Of a DNA stretch of 64,000 nucleotides, positions 19,075-28,213 are shown piece after piece. The translations under genes were made by a program, and so were the position numbers. Each line of letters begins with the position of its first letter. The stretch's first letter is position 1. The notes beneath the pieces were generated by a model. It was not told the origin of the DNA. It saw only the letters and a list, made by a program, of their open reading frames with translations, and did no database searches. Source of the DNA: Cetobacterium somerae (GTDB lineage Bacteria > Fusobacteriota > Fusobacteriia > Fusobacteriales > Fusobacteriaceae); contig NZ_CP092520.1 in NCBI RefSeq assembly GCF_022430525.1, positions 248,001-312,000 on the forward strand, written 5' to 3'.

Positions 19075-20026
19075 CTTTAAGATACCATATATATTAATAC
19101 TGATTCCTATAGTTACCTATCTTTTTTTTAGAAAAAGATCTCAAGGAGCTATTAAGGTTCCAGGAATACAAATTATAAAAAAATATTCGAAAGGAAGTAA
19201 AAAACATCTTTTAGGACGAGTTTTTATGTATTTATCTACTGTATTTATGATTTTAGCTTTGGCTCGTCCTCAACTTACAACAGAGGGTAAAGTTGTAAAA
19301 AAAGATGGAATAGATATAGCTATAGCTTTAGATCTTTCAAAATCTATGGAAGCAAGAGATTTTAATCCCAATAGATTAGAAAAATCAAAAGAACTATTAA
19401 ATGAATTTGTAGATAAAAGACCAAATGATAGATTATCTTTAGTTGTCTTTGGAGGAGAAGCTTACACAAAAGTACCTTTGACATTTGATCACAGTGTATT
19501 AAAAAATATGATTTCTAATATAACAACTGATGATATAACAAGCAATAATAGAACTGCTATCGGTATGGGATTGGGAGTGGCATTAAATAGATTAAAAGAT
19601 TCTAATTCTAAATCTAAAATTATTATATTAATGACAGATGGTGAAAATAACTCTGGTGAAATGAGTCCAATAGGAGCCGCTGAAGTTGCCAAAGAGTTAG
19701 GTATAAAAGTTTATACCATTGGAATTGGAGCTAAAGAAATTGCAGTTCCTGGATTTTTTGGAACTTCATATATCGAAAATAAAGAGCTAGATGAAAATCT
19801 TTTAAATCTTATTGCAGAAAAAACAAATGGAAAATATTTCAGAGCTAGTGATTCTAAAGAGTTTCAGAATATTTTTAACGAAATAAATAATTTAGAAAAA
19901 AGCAAGATAGATAGTAGAAGTATCTATAATATTACAGAATATTTTGAAGAGTTATTAAAAGTTGCTTTAGTTTTATTTTTATTAGGAATATTTTTTGAAT
20001 ATTTTAAATATATAAGAATACCTTAG
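19067..20026 (+). CDS. batA: VWA domain protein BatA
   Basis: 319 residues. Two N-terminal membrane helices, a von Willebrand A domain (about 85-275) with an intact MIDAS motif DLSKS (about 89-93) plus the conserved TDGENNSGE, and a C-terminal helix (about 298-315). Start is GTG 19067, eight bases inside the preceding gene, with AAAGGAG upstream. Known Bat proteins form an inner-membrane complex linked to envelope stress or aerotolerance; the name BatA is by position and architecture. Confidence 0.88.
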   Translation: MYNFKIPYILILIPIVTYLFFRKRSQGAIKVPGIQIIKKYSKGSKKHLLGRVFMYLSTVFMILALARPQLTTEGKVVKKDGIDIAIALDLSKSMEARDFNPNRLEKSKELLNEFVDKRPNDRLSLVVFGGEAYTKVPLTFDHSVLKNMISNITTDDITSNNRTAIGMGLGVALNRLKDSNSKSKIIILMTDGENNSGEMSPIGAAEVAKELGIKVYTIGIGAKEIAVPGFFGTSYIENKELDENLLNLIAEKTNGKYFRASDSKEFQNIFNEINNLEKSKIDSRSIYNITEYFEELLKVALVLFLLGIFFEYFKYIRIP

Positions 20027-20037
20027 GAGGGATAGTT

Positions 20038-21000
20038 ATGGAATTTGGAAACACAACTAGTATTAAATTTATAGTTATCCCTATTTTAACTATTTTATTT
20101 TTAATATTAGGAGTAAGAAAAAGAGAGAAAATATTAGAAAGAATAGGTTGGAAAAAAGATACTCTGATTATGGTTGTTAAAACAATTCTTCTTTCTTTAG
20201 GTGGAATTTTAGTATTTATAGCACTACTTTCACCACAGAAGTTAAAGGAAGAGGAGAAAATAGAGGTTAAAGGAAGTGATCTTTATGTTCTGATGGATAT
20301 ATCTAAGTCTATGTTGGCTGAAGATACTTATCCAAATAGATTGGAGATAAGTAAAAAAGAATTAAAAGAGATTTTAAATAATCTCAAAGGGGATCGTGTT
20401 GGAATTATTCCATTTTCTGATAGTGCCTACGTTCAAATGCCTTTAACTGATGATTATTTTATGGCAATAAATTATATTGATGCAATAGATAGTAAGCTTA
20501 TTTCAGGTGGTGGAACAGAACTTTTAGAAGCTTTAAAATTAGCAAATGCCTCTTTTGAAAAAACAGGTGCAAAAGATAAAAATGTTATTATTTTTTCAGA
20601 TGGTGGAGAGAGAAATCCTGAAATTTTAAAGTATGTTAAAGATAATCATATTAAGACTTTTATCTTTGGAGTTGGAACTGATGAAGGAAGTGTAATTCCA
20701 ATAGATAATGGATTTATAAAAGATAATAGTGGAAATATAGTTGTATCTAAACTGAATGATGATTTTTTGAAAGAGTTAGCTAGAGAGAGTGGTGGACAAT
20801 ATTATTCTTTAAATAACTTAAATACAGGCAATTATCAAAAGTTAATTACTGATATTGGTAAACTAGATAAAACTTCTCAAAGAGATGAAAAATTAAATAT
20901 TTATGAACAATATTACCAATATCCATTAGGAATAGGACTTTTATTAGTGCTTATTGGATATTTTTTAAGAAGAAAAGAGAAGGAGGGAGAATATGTTTAA
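20038..21000 (+). CDS. batB: VWA domain protein BatB
   Basis: 320 residues with the same plan as the preceding gene: two N-terminal helices, a VWA domain with MIDAS DISKS (about 88-92) and SDGGERN, and one C-terminal helix (about 295-312). An AGGAGGG ribosome binding site is 7 bp before the ATG. It is a paralogue of batA and likely its partner. Confidence 0.88.
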   Translation: MEFGNTTSIKFIVIPILTILFLILGVRKREKILERIGWKKDTLIMVVKTILLSLGGILVFIALLSPQKLKEEEKIEVKGSDLYVLMDISKSMLAEDTYPNRLEISKKELKEILNNLKGDRVGIIPFSDSAYVQMPLTDDYFMAINYIDAIDSKLISGGGTELLEALKLANASFEKTGAKDKNVIIFSDGGERNPEILKYVKDNHIKTFIFGVGTDEGSVIPIDNGFIKDNSGNIVVSKLNDDFLKELARESGGQYYSLNNLNTGNYQKLITDIGKLDKTSQRDEKLNIYEQYYQYPLGIGLLLVLIGYFLRRKEKEGEYV

Positions 21001-21694
21001 AAAAGTATTAGTTCTTCTTCTAGGAATACTTTTAATTATATTTGGGATTCTGAGATTAAAAAGAGATAAAGCAGTTGAAGAGCCTGGATATCTAAAATTT
21101 ATGAGTGGTAACTCATTAGTAAAAGAAAACAAAACTAAAGAAGCTTTAGAAGAGTATAAACTAGCCATGGATACCAATGAAGATATAAATATAAAAAAGA
21201 ATTTTGAAATTATTAAAAATAAAGTTGATGAAGAAAAACAAAATCAACAACAAGATAATCAACAAAATCAAGATCAAGATCAAAAAAATAATGAAAATCA
21301 ACAGCAAAACCAGCAACAAGATCAACAAGATAAAAACAATTCACAAGATAATAATAAGCAAAATGATCAGAAAAATAATGAACAAAACAATAAAGATAAA
21401 AAAGATGATCAACAAAATAATCAGAAGCAAGATGAAAATCAAAATAAAAAAGATGATAATAATAATAATCAACAACAGAATCAACAAGAAAATCAAAATG
21501 ACTCACAAAATAATGAGCCAAACAAAGGAAGTACTCCAAAAGAGTTAACTCCAGAGGAGAAAGCTATGAAGCAAAAAGAAGAGGAGTTAAGAAGTATTAT
21601 GCAAAGACTTGAAGGAAATGAAAAACAAGCTTTTAAAAATAATGAGAGAGTTTTAAACACAAGTGAAAATAAAAATAGTGAAAATAGATGGTAG
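20993..21694 (+). CDS. batC: BatC-like TPR protein with long Gln/Asn-rich region
   Basis: 233 residues. One N-terminal membrane helix (about 3-20), a single TPR-like repeat (about 35-75, YLKFMSGNSLVKENKTKEAL), then about 100 residues almost entirely of Gln, Asn, Asp and Lys (about 82-178), and a charged helical C-terminus. Position between batB and batD and the TPR identify the BatC slot. The ATG overlaps the batB end by 8 bp. The low-complexity part is likely disordered. Confidence 0.8.
   Translation: MFKKVLVLLLGILLIIFGILRLKRDKAVEEPGYLKFMSGNSLVKENKTKEALEEYKLAMDTNEDINIKKNFEIIKNKVDEEKQNQQQDNQQNQDQDQKNNENQQQNQQQDQQDKNNSQDNNKQNDQKNNEQNNKDKKDDQQNNQKQDENQNKKDDNNNNQQQNQQENQNDSQNNEPNKGSTPKELTPEEKAMKQKEEELRSIMQRLEGNEKQAFKNNERVLNTSENKNSENRW
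21238..21525 (+). repeat. CAA/AAT-rich low-complexity tract encoding poly-Gln/Asn
   Basis: About 290 bp dominated by CAA, CAG, AAT, AAC, GAT and AAA codons with no exact long unit. It creates open frames on other frames and strand that are artefacts of the tract. Likely a site of replication slippage. Confidence 0.85.
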
Positions 21695-21705
21695 AGGAGA
21701 GCAGA

Positions 21706-23103
21706 ATGAAAAAAATTAATTTATTTTTAATAATGTTAATGCTTTGTAAATTAACTTTTTCTGAATTAATATTAAACTCTTCTAATTTATCTCCTTCAAA
21801 ATATGAAGTTTTTAATTTAGAAGTTTCATTTGTAAACGAAGATAAAGAAAAATACAAAATAGATGGTTTAGAAAATTTTGATGTTTTATCCAAAGGCTCA
21901 AGTAATAGCTACAATGTAATAAATGGAAAAACAACATCAGTTAAAAGCGATGTCTATAGATTGAAGCCAAAGAAAGATGGAGAATTTACACTAAAACTTA
22001 TAACTGAAAACGGCAATGAAAAATCTCTTCTAATAGATGTAAAAGAGAACAAGCAATTAGATAAAGTTATGGAAGATAGATTTGCTTTGCAAGTAGATAT
22101 ACCTAAAAAAAGTTATTATTTTGGTGAAAAAATACCTTTTCAAGAGAATTTTATAAGTACTGTTAACATCAGTTCTTTTTCTCAAGTTAAAGCACCAAAT
22201 TTCCAAGATTTTTCAGTAAAAGATATTACTAAATATAATAACAATAGCTATATACAAAATCAAATAGAATATAAAGGTAAACAAGCCATTGAACTTAATA
22301 TATTTAAAGGAATTTTGCAAGCTAATAGTAGTGGTGAAAAAAATATTATAACAAGTGAGGTTAAAGTTGGAGAACCTACAAGAGATTTTTTCTATGAAAA
22401 TACAACTTTAGTTGGGGGAGATAATTTAAAAATAGATATTAAGCCACTACCTGTAGATACACCTAAAAATTTTAAAGATATTGTAGGAACCCTTACCTAT
22501 AAAGAAAATTGGAAAAATAAAGAGGTTAATGTTGGACAAGCTATTACTTTGAATTTAACTTTATCTGGAAGTGGAAATTTAGCTTTATTAGAAAACTTGC
22601 CTATTGAAAATCAAAATGATTTTAATGTTTTTCAAAGTGTAAAAAATTATAATGAAGAGATTAAAGGTGAAAACTATTATAATGAAAAAACTTTTGAAGT
22701 AGCATTTATTCCTAAAAATGGAGGTATTGAAAAAACTCCAGAAATAGTTATTCCATATTTTAATACTAACACAGAAAAATATGAAAATTTAATAATTCCA
22801 TCACAAGAAATAAAAGTTACGGGAAAAAATCTTCAAATAGATGCCTCTTCTAATAATAGACCTATACAAAAAAATATGGAAAATAACAACTCGGTAAATA
22901 AGGATGAAATTACTTCTTCAGGAAAATTAACTGATAATTTACAAGAAGTTAATATAAAAGTTCTTGAAACAGAGAAAACTTCAGCTAAAAATATCTATAA
23001 ATTAGCTTTTGGAATTGTTTCGCTTCTATGTTTAGTAGAATTGATTACAATAATATACCTAGTATTAGATAGAAAGAAGTATAAAAACCATAAAAAAAGA
23101 TAA
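21706..23103 (+). CDS. batD: BatD-like membrane protein
   Basis: About 465 residues from ATG 21706, which has AGAGGAGAG at good spacing; a start at 21688 is possible but lies before that site. Signal peptide (MKKINLFLIMLMLCKLTFSE), a long extracytoplasmic beta-rich region with Ig-like character (about 20-400; for example FSQVKAPNFQDFSV and GQAITLNLTLSGSGN), one membrane helix (about 432-455) and a short basic tail. Last gene of the Bat operon. This matches the BatD family plan. Confidence 0.85.
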   Translation: MKKINLFLIMLMLCKLTFSELILNSSNLSPSKYEVFNLEVSFVNEDKEKYKIDGLENFDVLSKGSSNSYNVINGKTTSVKSDVYRLKPKKDGEFTLKLITENGNEKSLLIDVKENKQLDKVMEDRFALQVDIPKKSYYFGEKIPFQENFISTVNISSFSQVKAPNFQDFSVKDITKYNNNSYIQNQIEYKGKQAIELNIFKGILQANSSGEKNIITSEVKVGEPTRDFFYENTTLVGGDNLKIDIKPLPVDTPKNFKDIVGTLTYKENWKNKEVNVGQAITLNLTLSGSGNLALLENLPIENQNDFNVFQSVKNYNEEIKGENYYNEKTFEVAFIPKNGGIEKTPEIVIPYFNTNTEKYENLIIPSQEIKVTGKNLQIDASSNNRPIQKNMENNNSVNKDEITSSGKLTDNLQEVNIKVLETEKTSAKNIYKLAFGIVSLLCLVELITIIYLVLDRKKYKNHKKR

Positions 23104-23139
23104 ATTATTAATTATGAAAAATAATTTTTTAAAAAATAA

Positions 23140-23178
23140 AAGAGCGATTCCAAAATAAATATTGGAGTTGCTCTTTTT
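23140..23178 (+). terminator. Intrinsic terminator of the Bat operon
   Basis: Arms AGAGC...CCAA and TTGG...GCTCT with internal mismatches, loop of A/T, followed by TTTTTT. It sits between the batD stop and the convergent small gene. Confidence 0.85.
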
Positions 23179-23185
23179 TATAAAC

Positions 23186-23599
23186 TTATTTATTTTTTTT
23201 CATAAATTTTTGAAAATGATTACTTTGAGAATCTCTATTAATTGAGCTTTCTTTTGTTTTTCCAGTTTTTTTTGAATCGGACTTATTTTCTAAAGACCCT
23301 GCTCTGAAATACTTAGGAAATTTTTCATAAATATTTTTTTGTACTTTTGAATAATCACTTCCATCACCAATAACGAACTCTTCGTATACCTCATCTTCAT
23401 CGTCAACATAAATAGTAATTTCTAACAAATCGTTTTTCTTTGTTTTTATAAGATTAAAATCTTTTATATTTTCAATTAAAAACTCATCAGCTTCATCATC
23501 AATTTTATTTAATACGACTAACTCTCCATCTAATTTTTTTGCTAATTTAATATATCCATCTAAAATTTCAGTTAACATCTCTCTTGTAACATTATACAT
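23186..23599 (-). CDS. Hypothetical acidic protein
   Basis: 137 residues from ATG 23599 (GGAGG nine bases upstream; a TTG two codons earlier lies closer to the ribosome binding site). An alpha/beta N-terminal domain (MYNVTREMLTEILDGYIKLA) carries an acidic strand (YVDDEDEVYEEF), followed by a basic, probably disordered tail rich in Lys, Ser and Asn. No signal peptide, membrane helix or motif I recognise. Convergent with batD; monocistronic. Confidence 0.65.
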   Translation of the reverse strand: MYNVTREMLTEILDGYIKLAKKLDGELVVLNKIDDEADEFLIENIKDFNLIKTKKNDLLEITIYVDDEDEVYEEFVIGDGSDYSKVQKNIYEKFPKYFRAGSLENKSDSKKTGKTKESSINRDSQSNHFQKFMKKNK

Positions 23600-23868
23600 A
23601 ACCAAAAACCTCCTTATTATATGTTTTATATTATATTATTATCTCATATTTTATAAAAACTTACAATAATTTCAATATTATTCCAAGTAATAATTATTTT
23701 TATTTAATAAAACTTCAGATAAGAGGCATTATATGCAGTTTTGTAATGTAATATATTATAAAATAATAATTATTGTTATTTGATAGTAATTTAATGAAAA
23801 TTGGACGAATAAAACTTATCCTTACAATTTATATTTTTTATAGTTTAAATACTCAAAAAACAAAAAAG

Positions 23869-23897
23869 TTGACAATTTTTGTGAAATATAGTACAAT
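23869..23897 (+). promoter_or_regulatory. Sigma-70-type promoter of the purine permease transcript
   Basis: Perfect TTGACA (23869-23874), 17-bp spacer, TACAAT (23892-23897). Transcription should start near 23904, so the riboswitch at 23915 is at the 5' end of the mRNA. The rest of the gap 23600-23868 is A/T-rich with no further element that I can support. Confidence 0.85.
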
Positions 23898-23914
23898 AGT
23901 CTGTATTTTTATCA

Positions 23915-23977
23915 CTGATATAATCCTGTAATAAGGTCAGGAGTTTCTACAAGCCACCGTAAATGGCTTATTATTAG
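23915..23977 (+). promoter_or_regulatory. Purine riboswitch aptamer, adenine type
   Basis: All three helices can be drawn: P1 CTGATA (23915-23920) with TATTAG (23972-23977), P2 CCTG/CAGG, and P3 AAGCCA (23951-23956) with TGGCTT (23964-23969). The kissing loops read AATAAGG and CCGTAAA, and J2/3 holds GTTTCTAC, all conserved in purine riboswitches. The specificity base that is C in guanine aptamers is T here (23971), as in adenine aptamers. P1 ends inside the AGGAGG ribosome binding site, pointing to translational control of the permease. Confidence 0.93.
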
Positions 23978-23985
23978 GAGGAGTA

Positions 23986-25314
23986 ATGGAAAACATTAAA
24001 CAAAAGAATAATGGTGTGCTAAGGGCTATTGATTCTTATTTTCAACTTAGCCAATACAACACTACAATTTCAACAGAAATAACTGCTGGAATTACAACTT
24101 TTATGACGATGGCATACATCTTAATAGTTCAGCCTTTATTTATGAGTGCTGCTGGAATGGATGTTAAAGCTGTTACTATTGTAACTGCTCTGCTATCAGC
24201 TGCTTTTTCTATTGTTATGGGTCTTTATACAAATAGACCTTTTGCTATGGCACCAGCTATGGGAGGAAATGCATTTTTCGCTTATACTCTAGTTGCTGGA
24301 GGAATGGTTAATTGGCAAACAGCTATGGGAATGGTATTTTTATCTGGAATAGGTTTTTTAGTTCTTACAGTTTTCGGATTGAGAGGACTTATTGTAGAAG
24401 CAATTCCTAAAAATTTAAAGTTTGCTATAGGAGTAGCTGTTGGATTTTTTATAGCTATGGTAGGATTTAAAAATGGTCAAATAATGACAATTTCTAATGG
24501 AACTATCTCTATGGGAAGTATTTATAATCCAAATACTATATTATCTTTAATCGGACTTTTTATTACAATTGCTCTTGTTTTAAATAAAGTTAGAGGTGGA
24601 GTTTTAATTGGTATAGTGATTACTACACTACTTGGAATTCCAATGGGAATAACTCAAATACCTGAGAGCTTTTTCTCTATGCCACCATCAATATCTAGTA
24701 TAGCTTTTAAACTTGATATAATGGGAGCATTAAAATTTGCATTTTTACCTTTAATATTCACATTTTTCGTAGGAGATTTCTTCTGTACTCTAGGAACTTT
24801 ATTAGGAGTTTCAGCACAAGCTGGACTTTTAGATGAAAATGGTAATTTACCAGAAGTAGATAAACCTTTCCTAGTTGATTCTATAGCAACTATTGTTGGA
24901 GCATTATTTGGTTCTACAACAATAACAACATTTTTAGAGTCAGCAGCTGGAGTTGAAGAGGGAGGAAGAACAGGTCTAACTGCAATATCTACAGGAATTT
25001 GCTTTATATTTACAATTTTCTTAACACCAATTGTTTATATAATTCCATCTGCTGCAACAGCACCAGCATTAATTTTTATAGGCATCCTTATGATGACAAG
25101 CATGAAGTTTATCGATATGGACGATATGACTGAATTTGTTCCAGCTGTTATTACAATTATGTTTACTGTATTTACAGATAACATGGCATCTGGAATGAGT
25201 ATGGGTATTATATCTCATGTAATTATAAAGGTATTAACTGGAAGATATAAAGAATTAAATATACCAGTGTTAATTTTAACACTACCACTATTAGGATATT
25301 TTATATTCCTATAA
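23986..25314 (+). CDS. NCS2 family purine permease (probable adenine/hypoxanthine/guanine uptake)
   Basis: 442 residues with about 12-14 membrane helices. Signatures of the AzgA/PbuG branch of NCS2 permeases are present: AGITTFMTMAYILIVQP near the N-terminus, APAMGGNAFFAYTLV, and TTITTFLESAAGVEEGGRTG. Proton-driven purine uptake in the inner membrane is expected. The adenine-type riboswitch just upstream favours adenine as a regulating ligand. Terminator follows. Confidence 0.92.
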   Translation: MENIKQKNNGVLRAIDSYFQLSQYNTTISTEITAGITTFMTMAYILIVQPLFMSAAGMDVKAVTIVTALLSAAFSIVMGLYTNRPFAMAPAMGGNAFFAYTLVAGGMVNWQTAMGMVFLSGIGFLVLTVFGLRGLIVEAIPKNLKFAIGVAVGFFIAMVGFKNGQIMTISNGTISMGSIYNPNTILSLIGLFITIALVLNKVRGGVLIGIVITTLLGIPMGITQIPESFFSMPPSISSIAFKLDIMGALKFAFLPLIFTFFVGDFFCTLGTLLGVSAQAGLLDENGNLPEVDKPFLVDSIATIVGALFGSTTITTFLESAAGVEEGGRTGLTAISTGICFIFTIFLTPIVYIIPSAATAPALIFIGILMMTSMKFIDMDDMTEFVPAVITIMFTVFTDNMASGMSMGIISHVIIKVLTGRYKELNIPVLILTLPLLGYFIFL

Positions 25315-25349
25315 AAAATTAATCAAATATCAGATTGAATAAAATTACA

Positions 25350-25386
25350 AAAGCTGAAGAATAAAAATTCTTCAGCTTTCTTTTAT
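25350..25386. terminator. Bidirectional intrinsic terminator
   Basis: 13-bp perfect arms AAAGCTGAAGAAT and ATTCTTCAGCTTT around AAAA, then CTTTTATTTTT. It separates the purine permease (+) from the convergent osmolyte importer operon (-). Confidence 0.92.
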
Positions 25387-25391
25387 TTTTA

Positions 25392-26945
25392 TTATTTTAT
25401 AATACCTTTATTTATAAGAAACTTATTAATAATATTTTCAATGGGTTCATTCCCTTCAATTGCCAAAAGATTTAACTCTTGCATCTCATCTTCATTTAAA
25501 GCTTCCACAAGAGAATCCAATGCTTCTATAACATCTCCCTTTGTATCTTCAAATCCCTTTCTCATTGTAACCACAACTTCATAAGGAGGAAAAAACTTTA
25601 AATCATCCTCTAAAAGAAGCAACTTATGTTTAGCTATCAATCCATCTGTAGAGTAAACTAAAGCAACCTCAATCTTATCTGAAACTAAAGAATTAATAAC
25701 CAATCCCTGATCCATAGATAGAATACTTTTAAATCTTATATTGTAAGCTTTTTGTATTCCTAAAAGTCCATCTTCTCTCTCCATAAACTCATGAGGACCA
25801 CTTAAAACCATATTATTTGCATATCTTTTTAAATCACTAATAGCTTTTATTCCATACTTTTGAGCTACTTCTGGCTTCATAGCAAAAGCATATGTGTTTT
25901 CAAATCCCATAGGTTCTCTAATATCTAAATTATGATCTGCTAAGTATTCAGATTTTATGATATCAAATACAGTTTTAGCATCTGCCTTCTCTTTCTTTCC
26001 TAAATAAGCTGCATATGCTACACCTGTATATTCAGGATATACATCAATATCTCCACTTTTAATAGCCTCAAATATAACTGTTCCTGTTCCAAGCTCCACT
26101 GTTTTTACTTTATAATTAGTTTTAGCTTCTATAACTTGAGACATCATTACCCCTAAAATTCTTTGTTCGTTGTAATTTTTATGTCCTACAACTATTGTCG
26201 GTATACCTCTACTTTTATTATTTTCATATATTCTAAATCCAATTCCTAATATTAAGATAGCCATAACTATTTTTAAGATTTTTACATTTTTCTTTTTCTC
26301 TTTTGGATTTGTCAACATTCCACTAGGAGTCAGTACTTTTTCCAAAACTCCTAAAAAATAGTTTGCCACAAAAGCTAAAATAGCTGTAGGGATAGCTCCA
26401 GTTAAAACTAGATTATTATTACTTGTTGATATTCCTCTAAATATAAGTTCTCCCAATCCACCCGCTCCAATTAATGCTGCAATTGTTGCTGTTCCTATTG
26501 TAGCTACTGTAGAAATTCTAATTCCTCCCATTATGACAGCTACAGCAATAGGTAACTTAACTTTAGTTAAAACTTGGAAATTAGTCATTCCCATACCGAT
26601 AGCAGCTTGAATGGTAGATTTATCTACCCCTTTTATTCCAATATAAGTATTTGTTATAATTGGTAATAGTGAATATAAAAAAAGTACAAAAACTGCAGGT
26701 TTTATTCCAATTCCCATAATAGGAATTATCAGACCAAATAATGCTAAACTAGGTATTGTTTGAAATATTCCAGCTATAGTCAAAACCACTTTGGAAAGTC
26801 TTTCACTTCTAATTATAAAAATTCCTATTGGAACTCCAATTATAATAGCTATCGCTACAGCAAGACCTGTTATCTCTATATGTTGCATAAGTGCAACATG
26901 AACCTCAGGTAGTTTTTCTATAAAATATTTTATAAATGAGTTCAT
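25392..26945 (-). CDS. OpuC/ProW-type ABC permease fused to glycine-betaine-type binding domain
   Basis: 517 residues. N-terminal permease domain with about six helices (1-205) and the inner-membrane loop GAIGMGMTNFQVLTKVKLPIA contacting the ATPase. C-terminal OpuAC/OpuBC-like substrate-binding domain (about 235-517, from IVVGHKNYNEQRILGVMM) expected outside the membrane. Such fusions occur in betaine/choline/carnitine importers. It overlaps the ATPase stop by 4 bp. Substrate by homology: quaternary ammonium compound. Confidence 0.9.
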   Translation of the reverse strand: MNSFIKYFIEKLPEVHVALMQHIEITGLAVAIAIIIGVPIGIFIIRSERLSKVVLTIAGIFQTIPSLALFGLIIPIMGIGIKPAVFVLFLYSLLPIITNTYIGIKGVDKSTIQAAIGMGMTNFQVLTKVKLPIAVAVIMGGIRISTVATIGTATIAALIGAGGLGELIFRGISTSNNNLVLTGAIPTAILAFVANYFLGVLEKVLTPSGMLTNPKEKKKNVKILKIVMAILILGIGFRIYENNKSRGIPTIVVGHKNYNEQRILGVMMSQVIEAKTNYKVKTVELGTGTVIFEAIKSGDIDVYPEYTGVAYAAYLGKKEKADAKTVFDIIKSEYLADHNLDIREPMGFENTYAFAMKPEVAQKYGIKAISDLKRYANNMVLSGPHEFMEREDGLLGIQKAYNIRFKSILSMDQGLVINSLVSDKIEVALVYSTDGLIAKHKLLLLEDDLKFFPPYEVVVTMRKGFEDTKGDVIEALDSLVEALNEDEMQELNLLAIEGNEPIENIINKFLINKGIIK

Positions 26946-28114
26946 ATAGCATCACCCGTCTCTAAAGATTCTTCTTCGACTTCAGGAGATGGTGCTATTT
27001 TACTAATAGCATTAACTAACCCTAAGTTTGTTATAACTCCCTTCAATCTATTTTTATCATCAACAACAGGTATAACTTTTGCATTTATACTAGACATCTT
27101 ATTTAAAACATCTAACAAATTACTATCTTTATCTATAGTAGTAAACTCTTTGTCCATAATATCTCTTACTCTTAAAATATTATTTTCCATAGCATATATC
27201 AAATTTTTCCTAAATATTATTCCAATAGGTTCACTATATCTTCCACCCTCTGTTTCAGTAACAATAAGAAAATCTGTATCGTGAGTTTTTAATAGATTAA
27301 AAGCTCTAGAAATGTTACTTCTCTTTTCAATCGTCCAATAATGTTTAGACATTATATCTGAAACTAGAAGTTTTTTAGGTGTTTTCCAAATTCTATCTTT
27401 TCCTATAAATTGCTCTATATATTCAGATGCTGGCCTTTTCAAAATTTCATCTGGAGTATCAAACTGTAAAATCTCTCCATCTTTTAAAAATGCTATTCTC
27501 TCTCCTAACTTTATCGCTTCATCCATATCATGAGTAACAAATATAATAGTTTTTCCTAACTCTTTTTGCAGTTTTAAAACTTCATCTTGAATACTTTCTC
27601 TAGTTATAGGATCTAGTGCAGAAAAAGGTTCGTCCATCAAAATTATATCAGGATTTGTGGCCAAAGCTCTAGCTATACCAACTCTTTGCTTTTGACCTCC
27701 CGACACTTCATGAGGATACTTCTCATAGTATATTTCAGGATCAAGATTTAAAAGATTTAATAATTCATAAGCTCTGTCTTTTCTTCTTTCTTTTTCCCAT
27801 TTTAAAAGTTTAGGAACGAGCTCTATATTTTCACCAATAGTCATATGAGGCATCAGTCCCTCTTTTTGTATAACATATCCAATTCTTCTTCTAAGAGTTA
27901 TTGGATCAACTTTACTTATATCTTCTCCATCTATAAGTACAATTCCACTGGACGGATCAATAAGTCTATTTATTAGTTTCATAGTTGTTGTTTTTCCACA
28001 ACCAGATTCTCCAATTAAAACGACAAATTCTCCAGTTTTTATTTTAAAATCTATATTTTTTAAAATAAGTGTTCTTTTATCATAAGATTTTGTAACTTTT
28101 TTAAACTCAATCAT
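26942..28114 (-). CDS. Osmolyte ABC transporter ATPase with CBS domains (OpuCA-like)
   Basis: 390 residues from ATG 28114, preceded by GAGGTGG; a longer frame from 28129 has no better site. Walker A GESGCGKTT, signature VSGGQKQRVGIARAL, Walker B IILMDEPFSALDP and His switch FVTHDMDEA. Two C-terminal CBS domains (about 250-375, VSDIMSKHYWTIEKR and VRDIMDKEFTTIDKD) are the ionic-strength sensors of OpuA/OpuC transporters. Encoded directly before the permease-binding protein fusion. Confidence 0.92.
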   Translation of the reverse strand: MIEFKKVTKSYDKRTLILKNIDFKIKTGEFVVLIGESGCGKTTTMKLINRLIDPSSGIVLIDGEDISKVDPITLRRRIGYVIQKEGLMPHMTIGENIELVPKLLKWEKERRKDRAYELLNLLNLDPEIYYEKYPHEVSGGQKQRVGIARALATNPDIILMDEPFSALDPITRESIQDEVLKLQKELGKTIIFVTHDMDEAIKLGERIAFLKDGEILQFDTPDEILKRPASEYIEQFIGKDRIWKTPKKLLVSDIMSKHYWTIEKRSNISRAFNLLKTHDTDFLIVTETEGGRYSEPIGIIFRKNLIYAMENNILRVRDIMDKEFTTIDKDSNLLDVLNKMSSINAKVIPVVDDKNRLKGVITNLGLVNAISKIAPSPEVEEESLETGDAI

Positions 28115-28213
28115 ATTCAACCACCTCAAAATATAAATTTTTGTAAAATAAAACCTACTACAATGTCTATACTTACTAATCCTATTTTTCCTTTTTTAAT
28201 TTTTATTTTTTAT

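Noticed and set aside
21204-21548. Overlapping open frames on both strands in the batC tract
   Set aside because: They arise from CAA/AAT-rich codons of the Gln/Asn region read in other frames and encode only Ile/Lys/Asn or Tyr/Phe/Asp runs.
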